Positions 42,658 to 64,000 of a stretch of DNA of 64,000 nt are shown piece after piece. The stretch is from positions 60,772,200-60,836,199 of the forward strand of contig NC_083581.1 in NCBI RefSeq assembly GCF_027579695.1. The letters are read 5' to 3'. Made by a program: the position numbers and the translations under genes. Below the pieces are notes generated by a model, which was not told the DNA's origin, did no database searches, and was given only the letters and a program-made list of their open reading frames with translations. This DNA is from Neoarius graeffei (Eukaryota; Chordata; Actinopteri; Siluriformes; Ariidae). The first letter of the stretch is position 1, and the number at the start of each line of letters is the position of its first letter.

Positions 42658-43879
42658 TTTGCATGATAAAACGTAGCATAGTTTATTAAAATTTGTACAT
42701 CTTATTTACTGCATGTTAAATTAAACGCAAATGAAATCAATACTTGCATTTAGATAATGAAGCCATTGGTGTGTCTCAAATGAAGCTTGAATTTCATATC
42801 CTTTGATTATGTGAACGGTTTTCCCAGGCTGTCACACAAATAAATTTAGTGGTAGAGAATGGATAAACGAGAATCCGAATCAATCAGAAGTATAAATATT
42901 GAGGTAAAAAGGTAAAGGTAAAACAGGTAAAGATTTATGTAAAAGGAAGGAAGATCTGACAATTAACAACAACCACCACCATAAAAAACAAAAACACAGC
43001 AACAACAACAACAAAAAAAAAGGCACCAAATCCTGCACAATCTTGCACTTGCAATCTCTGCAGATTAGCAATAGTTTATTTACAACAAAAGCAATAAATC
43101 TACTCACGTCCAGGCCAAATGCCAAAATATTAGGTGATTAGTGTAGTGATTTAATGATTATTAACTCTCACAACATTCTGTGCGACAGACTTTGGTGCAC
43201 TGTGTGTTTCAATTAGTAGGAATATATATTATTCCAGAAGATTTACAAAACTTTTTCCAAATGGACAAGAGCTTATAGAAAGAAAAGAGACACGAATAAA
43301 TAAAATTCTAGAGGATTCAGGGCTCTTCTGTGTGACGAGTGGTAAGTGCGCAGTCAGACGTTATTTACACTTCCCTGTAGCGGTTAAGTGTGTGGTGTGT
43401 GTGTGTGTGTGTGGTACTGTACTTGCGCTACAGTAAGCAATGAGGACAGCAGCAGTTTCTTACATCTACATCAGTGCAATTTCCTCAGCCACATTCTCTC
43501 ACTTATATAGAAAACTATTTTAAAGGCAGTTTTGTACATTAAAATTGTCCCTCAAATTTCTCCACAATATGTACATGACAATAGTGTCGTACTGGCATAC
43601 ATAACTGTCCTATAAACAAACGTACAAGATTAGTTTTATGCACAATTTTAGCAACAGTAAACAACTCAAACTATATAAACATCTATAAAACAAAATAATC
43701 TTCTTGGAAGTAAAATCTTGCATAATTGCCAGTTAAATGTGCTTAATGGAGACGATTACAGTAGCATCATGAAACAAATCCTTCAGTGAGAGCATGTCAG
43801 CCTTAATCGATCGTCAGGTATACCTTAAAAACAGTGCAAGAAAAATAAACCGGCATCTACCAAACACGAGTTTATTTCG
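42658..43879. other. vps13d 3'UTR or downstream DNA
   Basis: No coding frame. Several TTTATT (AATAAA on the minus strand) occur, e.g. 43871-43876 and about 43076. A GT run is at about 43394-43412. The true poly(A) site is not determined. Confidence 0.45.
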
Positions 43880-57101
<13,222 letters not shown>

Positions 57102-58884
57102 CTACCACACACACACACAATAAACCAAAATCTTAATACCTAAAAAAATAATAATTAAAAAAAAAAAATTAGAGAATGCACCAGTATTCTTGTGATGGTA
57201 AATATAAGATCTAACTTTGGAAGAATGTAAGCTTCGGTTAAAGAAAAATCTCTAGTCTCATAAAGACCAATTCTGATTTTGTGCAAGTGATCAAAATGAA
57301 CATTGTACAAACATGTACAAACAGAACAATATTTTGTTTGACCTCCATTCTAGTTCATAATACTCCTTTGTGAGACACTGTTTAAACATTCAGACACATA
57401 TTGTTGCCGAAAGCGGAGGTCTAAAGAGCTGGGTGTGTGTGTGTGTGTGTGCGCGCGAGTACTTGCAGACAAGGTGCTGATTATTTCCCCTCATCTTGTT
57501 TGACTAAATAATAAGTAAAAACGTGTGCCTTTTAGCTCCCCCTTCCAAACCCTTGATCAGACGGATAGCACGGTTCATTTTTAGTAGCCCACTAAAGCAG
57601 CATGGTTCAGGTCAAACAGGACAAGTGGTTCCAATGTCAAGGCAAAACCTGACTCCCACTTCTCCTAAGATTGACCCTCTCCTTGGCGGCCACCGCAGGC
57701 TGAACTGAAATTCGTACATCTGGCTTAAATCTGGGCTCGCAGTCATTTGATTAGAGCTGATGGTTTCCAGTTGATTCACAAAGACGCCAGTGTATTTCGC
57801 TTCTCTGCTCTGTTTAAACTGTGCCCTGCATTTCTGCAGCTGCTGCTGCTAATCTAAACCTGAGGTCTGAATAAAAGGCACGAAAGAAAAAGGCACAAAA
57901 GGATGGCTATCGGTAAAGAACTGACCTTTTGTTATTCATTGGGGGGAAAGACTAATAACAGGAACCGATCTCAATTAAAAACCAGAAGCTAAAAAAGAGA
58001 AAGAGACCCGAGAAAGTACAAGGTGTACATAATAAGCTAGAAAATGCTAAAACTGCTAATAGCATAGGAGGTTTAGGAAAAAAAAAAAACCCGTCAACAA
58101 AATGAAATTTGATGCTTCAGTCAAGTGTTATCTGAGGATTTGTTTTAACGAGAAACTAACATTTCCAAATGTCCTTGGCTGTCTCTCTGAGACATGGATC
58201 ATAATCATAACCATAAGTCATGACATCTGGCCCTGAGTATCCAATGAGACTTCTAACCTCTCCCCCTCTAGCCTCACCCATTGCTCTAAAAGGCACTTGC
58301 ACATAATGCCCTACGCTCGATTGTGCTGCTGGAACAATAGAGTTCAACTCCAGGTCAGGCTCAGGGCTTGGAGTCTAGCCAATCAGCTGTCAATGGGCAC
58401 AAACAAACAGCCCTTACACTTATAACTTCATGCTCACTTCCGAGAAAAAGCAAACCTGAGGGAGGAGCCTGAGAGCAACCCAGCAGTACAGCAGAGGTGT
58501 TTCTTTCAGCACACCATGCCACACCCACGTGATCAGGTGAGATGAACGACTGGGCTTCAAGCGCCACATCAAATCTCTCTCTCTGGAAACTTTATTTAAA
58601 ACTTCTTTTAAACAGGTTCTTTTTAAGGTGGGATTAGTGCTCCTTGTACTCTAGTGAATTTATTGTGCACTATATGAAAGACAAGTAATCATAGCTGTTG
58701 TGGAAACATTTCTTTTTTACTTAATTATTAAATCATATACCAACTTTCTTTTAAAATAATTTTGGATCATTGAACAGTTGATAACTTCAAAGAGACTTCA
58801 AATTGTTACTGTAATTCAGAAATAACTCTGATGCTCACTCATAAGTTGCTCATAAGCTCATAGGTTCCTGGTTACATGACTACA
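57102..58884. other. vps13d: vps13d intron, nothing recognised
   Basis: I looked for further minus-strand vps13d exons and saw none. A GT run lies at about 57431-57451. Confidence 0.5.
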
Positions 58885-59058
58885 GTTTTTTTTGGGGGGC
58901 CTTTTTTCACCTTTATTATTGGATAGGACAGTGCAGAGACAGGAAATGAGCGGGAGAGAGAGACGGGGAGGGACCGGGAAACGACCCCGGGCCGGAACCG
59001 AACCCGGGTCGCCCGGATCCACGGCACGGCGCCCCATCCACCCGAGCCACGACGCCCC
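58885..59058 (-). mobile_element. tRNA-derived SINE, family 2, copy 2
   Basis: Minus strand: gtcgtggctcgggtggatgg head, cgggttcggttccg B box, cattctgtctctg-type body, tgtcctatccaataataaag tail and a C/A-rich end. GC-rich relative of 20878-21047. Confidence 0.87.
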
Positions 59059-59083
59059 CACTACAGTTTTTTTGACGATATAC

Positions 59084-60462
59084 ACAACCCCAATTCCAAA
59101 AAAAGTATATATTTTTTTTAATTTGCTCATTTAATTTAATCACCTCCACTTTTAACACCAATCTGTAAATGTTTGGAGACTGAGGAGACCAACTGCTGTA
59201 GTTTTGAAAGTGAAATATTGTCCCATTTTTGCCTGATATACAGGTTCAGTTGCTCAACAGTTTGAGGTCTCCTGTGTCATATTTTATGTTTCATAATGTG
59301 CCAAATGTTTTCAATGGGATTCAGGTCTGGACTGCAGGCAGGCCAGTTTAGCACCTGGACTCTTTTACTGTGCAGTTTTAATACATGCAGAATGCAGTTT
59401 GACACTGTCTTGCTGAAATAAGCAAAGCCTTCCCTGAAAAAGATGCTGTCTTGAGGGCAGCATGTTGCTCCAAAACCTCATTCAGCATTAATGATGCCTT
59501 CCCAGATGTACAAGCTACCCATGTCATGTGCACTAATGCACCCCCATACCCTCACAGATACTGGCTTTTGAACTGTGTGCTGATAACATGGATGGTCCCT
59601 CTCCTCTTTAACCCAGAGGATGTGGTGTCCATGATTTCCACAAAGAATTTCAAATTTCAATTTGCCAGACCACAGGACAGTTTTTCCACTTCGCCTCAGT
59701 CCACTGTAAAAGAACTTGGGCCCAGAGAAGGTGGCGGTGTTTCTGGGTCTTGTTTACATATGGTTTTAACTTGCATTTGTGGATGGAGTAATGAACTGTT
59801 TTCACAGACGATGGTTTTCTGAAGTGTTCCTGAGCCCATACAGTGATTTCCACTACAGACACGTGTCTACTTGTAATGCAGTGTCGCCTGAGGGCCTGAA
59901 GATCACAGGTATTCAGTGTTGGTTTTTGACCTTGTCCCTTGCCTACAGAGATTTTCCCGGATTCTCTGAATCTTTGAATGATATTATGTACCACAGATGA
60001 TTTGATCCCCAAATTCTTTGCAATTTTACATTGAGGAATGTTATTCTTAAATTGCTGCACTGTTTGCCCATGCAGTCTTTCACAGAGCGGCAAACCCCTC
60101 CCCATCTTTACTTCTGACAGACTCCGCCTCTCTGGGATGCTCTTTTTATACCCAATCATGTTACTGACCTGTTGCCAGTTAACCAAATTAGTTTTTTTTT
60201 TTTTATATATAAACATTACACAATTTTCCAGTCTATTGTTGACCCTGCCCCAACTTTTTTGAAACATGTTGCTGGCACTAAATTCAAATGAGCAGATATT
60301 TTTCAAAAAACAATAAAATTCCCAGTTTCAACATTTGATAGGTTTGTCGTCTTTGTACTATTTTCAATTAAATATAGGGTTTACATGATTGGCAAATCAT
60401 CGCATTCTGTTTTTATTTACGTTTTACACAGTGTCCCAACTTTTTTTTTGGAATTGGGGTTG
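59084..60462 (-). mobile_element. Tc1-like element, family 2
   Basis: Ends caaccccaattccaaaaa and tttttttggaattggggttg. Same family as 3750-5424 but without a nested SINE. Confidence 0.88.
59478..60250 (-). pseudogene. Tc1-like transposase pseudogene (family 2)
   Basis: Minus-strand pieces: QTVQQFKNNIPQCKIAKNLG (helix-turn-helix), VVHNIIQRFRESGKISVGKG and KTQKHRHLLWAQVLLQWTEA in one frame; then FEILCGNHGHHILWVKEERD and KPVSVRVWGCISAHDMGSLY in another. Frameshifts and stops separate them, and the terminal catalytic part is lost. Confidence 0.82.
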
Positions 60463-60626
60463 TAGGATACATTTATAGAAGGGAAATTACAATCACATTA
60501 TCCACTGTCACCCAGATGAGGATAGGTTCCATTTTGAATCTGGTTCCTCTCAAAGTTTCTTCCTCATGTTGTCTTAGAGTTTTCCCTTGCCACTGTTGCA
60601 CCTGGCTGACTCATTAGGGATAAATT
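60463..60626 (+). repeat. conserved teleost interspersed repeat, copy 2
   Basis: gaggataggttccattttga ... gactcattagggata. Matches 5427-5560 and is cut at its 3' side by the Tc1 at 60629. Confidence 0.7.
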
Positions 60627-60628
60627 TA

Positions 60629-62223
60629 CAGTGGTGCTTGAAAGTTTGTGAACCCTTTTAGAATTTTCTATATTTCTGCATAAATATGACCTAAAACAAC
60701 ATCAGAATTTCACACAAGTCCTAAAAGTAGATAAAGAGAACCCAGTTAAACAAATGAGACAAAAATATTAAACTTGGTCATTTATTTATTGAGGAAAATG
60801 ATCCAATATTGCATATCTGTGAGTGGCAAAAGTATGTGAACCTTTGCTTTCAGTATCTGGTGTGACCCCCTTGTGCAGCAATAACTGCAACTAAATGTTT
60901 GCGGTAACTGTTGATCAGTCCTGCACACCGGCTTGGAGGAATTTTAGCCCATTCCTCCGTACAGAACAGCTTCAACTCTGGGATGTTGGTGGGTTTCCTC
61001 ACATGAACTGCTCGCTTCAGGTCCTTCCACAACATTTCGATTGGATTAAGATCAGGACTTTGACTTGGCCATTCCAAAACATTAACTTTATTCTTCTTTA
61101 ACTATTCTTTGGTAGAATGACTTGTGTGCTTAGGGTCGTTGTCTTGCTGCATGACCCACCTTCTCTTGAGATTCAGTTCATGGACAGATGTCCTGACATT
61201 TCCCTTTAGAATTCGCTGGTATAATTCAGAATTCATTGTTCCATCAATGATGGCAAGCCAGCCTGGCCCAGATGCAGCAAAACAGGCCCAAACCATGATA
61301 CTACCACCACCATGTTTCACAGATGGGATAAGGTTCTTATGCTGGAATGCAGTGTTTTCCTTTCTCCAAACATAACGCTTCTCATTTAAACCAAAAAGTT
61401 CTATTTTGGTCTCATCCATCCACAAAACATTTTTCCAATAGCCTTCTGGCTTGTCCATGTGATCTTTAGCAAACTGCAGATGAGCACCAATGTTCTTTTT
61501 GGAGAGCAGTGGCTTTCTCCTTGCAACCCTGCCATGCACACCATTGTTGTTCAGTGTTCTCCTGATGGTGGACTCATGAACCTTAGCCAATGTGAGAGAG
61601 GCCTTCGATTGCTTAGAAGTTACCCCGGGGTCCTTTGTGACCTCGCCGACTATTACACGCCTTGCTCTTGGAGTGATCTTTGTTGGTCGACCACTCCTGG
61701 GGAGGGTAACAATGGTCTTTAATTTCCTCCATTTGTACACAGTCAGTCTGACTGTGGATTGGTGGAGTCCAAATGCTTTAGAGAAGGTTTTGTAACCTTT
61801 TCCAGCCTGATGAGCATCAACAATGCTTTTTCTGAGGTCCTCAGAAATCTCCTTTGTTCGTGCCATGATGCACTTCCACAAACATGTGTTGTGAAGATCA
61901 GACTTTGATAGATCCCTGTTCTTTAAATAAAACAGGGTGCCCACTCACACCTGATTGTCATCCCACTGATTGAAAACACCTGACTCTAATTTCACCTTCA
62001 AATTAACTGCTAATCCTAGAGGTTCACATACTTTTGCCACTCACAGATATGTAATATTGGATCGTTTTCCTCAATAAATAAATGACCAAGTGTAATATTT
62101 TTGTCTCATTTGTTTAACCGGGGTCTCTTTATCTGTTTTTAGGACTTGTGTGAAAATCTGATGATGTTTTAGATCATATTTATGTAGAAATCTAAAGGGT
62201 TCACAAACCTTCAAGCACCACTG
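60629..62223 (-). mobile_element. Tc1-like element, family 1, nearly intact (1,595 bp)
   Basis: Ends cagtggtgcttgaaagtttg and caaaccttcaagcaccactg, flanked by TA. Contains a transposase gene broken by one stop. Confidence 0.96.
60850..61866 (-). pseudogene. Tc1 transposase, one premature stop only
   Basis: From ATG 61866 (MARTKEISEDLRKSIVDAHQ) to stop 60850 (VIAAQGGHTRY) the reading frame is continuous at 338 codons except for one TAG at 61101-61099 (TGG to TAG within STKEW). Both helix-turn-helix regions, the GRPTKITPRARR linker and the DDE residues (WMDETKIELFG, QQDNDPKHTS, NPIEMLWKDLK) are present. Compared with the copy at 18906-19928, six bases are missing (two residues of the LANVNVHES segment). 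Confidence 0.94.
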
Positions 62224-64000
62224 TAAATGAAAGAAAGAGTAGAATAACTAAAAAGAAAATTATAGGTAACTTCGTTGTCATTATTATAAAAATTCACAAG
62301 GTCTCAAACCAACTGCATCAAGAAAGAAATTTCATTAAAAAAATGAAATGAAATATTTTCAGTGATGTAGTGGTGGCCTGTGTGTTATGACCGAAATCTC
62401 ATTTGCATGTGCGGCTCTTGTCATGTTTCCTTTGGGAAAAACCCAGTCCCATCTCTTCAATCCAACTCAACATTCCTCTTCAGGTATGTAGACTATATAA
62501 TAATATTGAAACATGAACCTGCATAATCAGCAGAAAAAAAAAAAGAAAAGAAAAAGACACAACTATCTAATCAGAAGCCTGAGAAGGAACCTGAACCACA
62601 TCCCAGCAATGCCTCCACCAGCTAAGTAAAGCAAGTTCACAGGCAACCACAAAGAGAATTTCATATGCTGTGCAGGAATAAAGGAAGCGACATGCTTTTC
62701 AAACGTAACTGACAGTTATGAGTTTGGAGAAGGTGCTTATTTGGCCTAAGACTGGGCCCCTGCCGCTGCCCCTCCAGCACTTCCCTGCTTTGTTTTGGAA
62801 TTGTAACTGAGCTGGTTCTGGAAAGTTGCCTGGATTGCATAGTGAAGTGATGAGGGTGTGTATATGTGAATGTGTGTGTGCGTGTTTGTGTTTGTGCGGG
62901 GTGGGTGGGTGGGTGGCGGGAAGGAGGGAGAGTTCACTAGCAGGGCAAAAGAGCAATGGATGCATGTGGACAGTTGCACCAGTCTTCGCCCGCTCCGGTC
63001 TGCTTCTCATTTACTTGTTTATTTCCTGTTTGTGAGCAGACTGGATGAAATGGGACTGTCGCACTTCAGAGGACCCTGCGTTAATAAACAATTCCCTGCG
63101 AGACAGACAGTCTCATCTTGTTCACAGCAACGTTTGCACAAAAACACAACACGGGTCGAATTTAGGATTTATATGAACGTGAAAGGACATGTAATGGGGA
63201 CTTGGGTATTTGGAAGCTGAAATATAGAACTGATCTAGAGCATCGTTTAGTGGTTATGTGCCCTAAGAAGAGAATGAAGAAACTGCTGTACCTGTGAGCG
63301 TGTTTTTGAATGTACTAGCGGTCAGACAGTGTCCACTGTGACCCTTGAATCCAGCATATTTTTTGGTGTGAACTCTGGCTGAACTCCTCACCGCATTGTG
63401 GCAGGCACGCTCCGAATGTTCCCCCCCTTTAACCCTCCCCAGCTCCCCACTGCACAGTTCACCAGCAGGTCCCCCACACACACACACGCCCACACACAAA
63501 CACTCGGGGTTGGAGGGCAGGAAATGCTCTCATTCCTTCTCCAGTTGGACCAGAAAACCTACAAACACTGCGCAGCGAGTCCGATTCCCGCCGACGCCTG
63601 GCTGCCTCACATATACATAGGCAAATGCAGAACAAATGGCTTTACATACCAGACCCTCTGTGTAATAGGAGCTGCTCTTGGGCCCCCTCATAAAAGCTCA
63701 GGTAGGGCAGCGTTGGAACCAGAGGTGGGGGGTCACACCCAGAGGGAAGGCTCTTAAACCAGTGAGCAGGGCCGAGCGGAGTGCTTTTGTGTGGTGGTGC
63801 AAATCATTAGGATGGGTTCATTAAAAGGAAAACCCCACCAGCCGCAAAGAAAGCTAATTAAAAGGCAGGTGGGATTTATAGGTACATCTGGTGTTTATGG
63901 AGAGCTCACACCACCGCCCAGAATGCTGTAAACATTACAAAACCACAGAAGAGCAGGGAAGGTGATGTAGGCGTGTGTGTGTGTGGGAGATGATTTGTAC
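62224..64000. other. vps13d: vps13d intron sequence, nothing coding recognised
   Basis: Includes a run of G triplets (62897-62920), C-rich and CA-rich stretches near 63420-63500, and a GT run near 63974-63985. No vps13d exon was recognised. Confidence 0.45.
62897..62920 (+). other. potential G-quadruplex
   Basis: ggggtgggtgggtgggtggcggg: at least four G-triplets separated by single T bases. Confidence 0.75.

Noticed and set aside
57102-64000. Additional vps13d exons on the minus strand
   Set aside because: Short frames at 58156-58567, 62699-63010 and 63263-63499 show no VPS13 features and lack convincing splice sites.

Overview
The window looks like nuclear DNA of a teleost fish. The evidence is spliced vertebrate genes with GT-AG introns, several fish-type Tc1/mariner, hAT and RTE/L2-like elements, and tRNA-derived SINEs. 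I cannot name the species from sequence alone.

Three protein-coding genes are supported exon by exon. (1) igsf21, plus strand, 6076-25628: nine coding exons of a GPI-anchored synaptic immunoglobulin-superfamily protein; the signal-peptide exon lies upstream of the window or was not recognisable. (2) dhrs3, plus strand, 29279-34365: six exons giving a complete 302-residue retinaldehyde reductase with an intact S175/Y188/K192 catalytic set. (3) vps13d, minus strand, 43880-57101: the last three coding exons of the large lipid-transfer protein; the gene continues beyond 64000. dhrs3 and vps13d converge tail to tail.

Most of the rest is transposon-derived. Introns 3 to 6 of igsf21 hold Tc1, hAT, SINE, RTE and L2-like insertions, often nested. 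A roughly 4-kb Tc1-like element (11007-15050) has at least five later insertions. The 12.6-kb intron before the penultimate vps13d exon contains, in order: a MITE nest up to four levels deep (44556-48788), a 4.1-kb GTGA/CAG satellite (49665-53820) followed by a 140-bp CTAT array, a Tc1-like element with a nested hAT (54020-55298), and a 719-bp palindromic TTAA element (56161-56879). A second long palindrome (about 40880-41815) lies between dhrs3 and vps13d.

The genes do not form a pathway: igsf21 is a synaptic adhesion gene, dhrs3 acts in retinoid metabolism and vps13d in organelle lipid transfer. The observations most worth following are an 890-bp transposon-like unit carrying a RecQ-like helicase fragment, a hammerhead-ribozyme-like motif in a retroposed fragment with a 15-bp target duplication, an apparent splice-donor shift in igsf21, the satellite made of splice-donor-like hexamers, and the two long palindromes.
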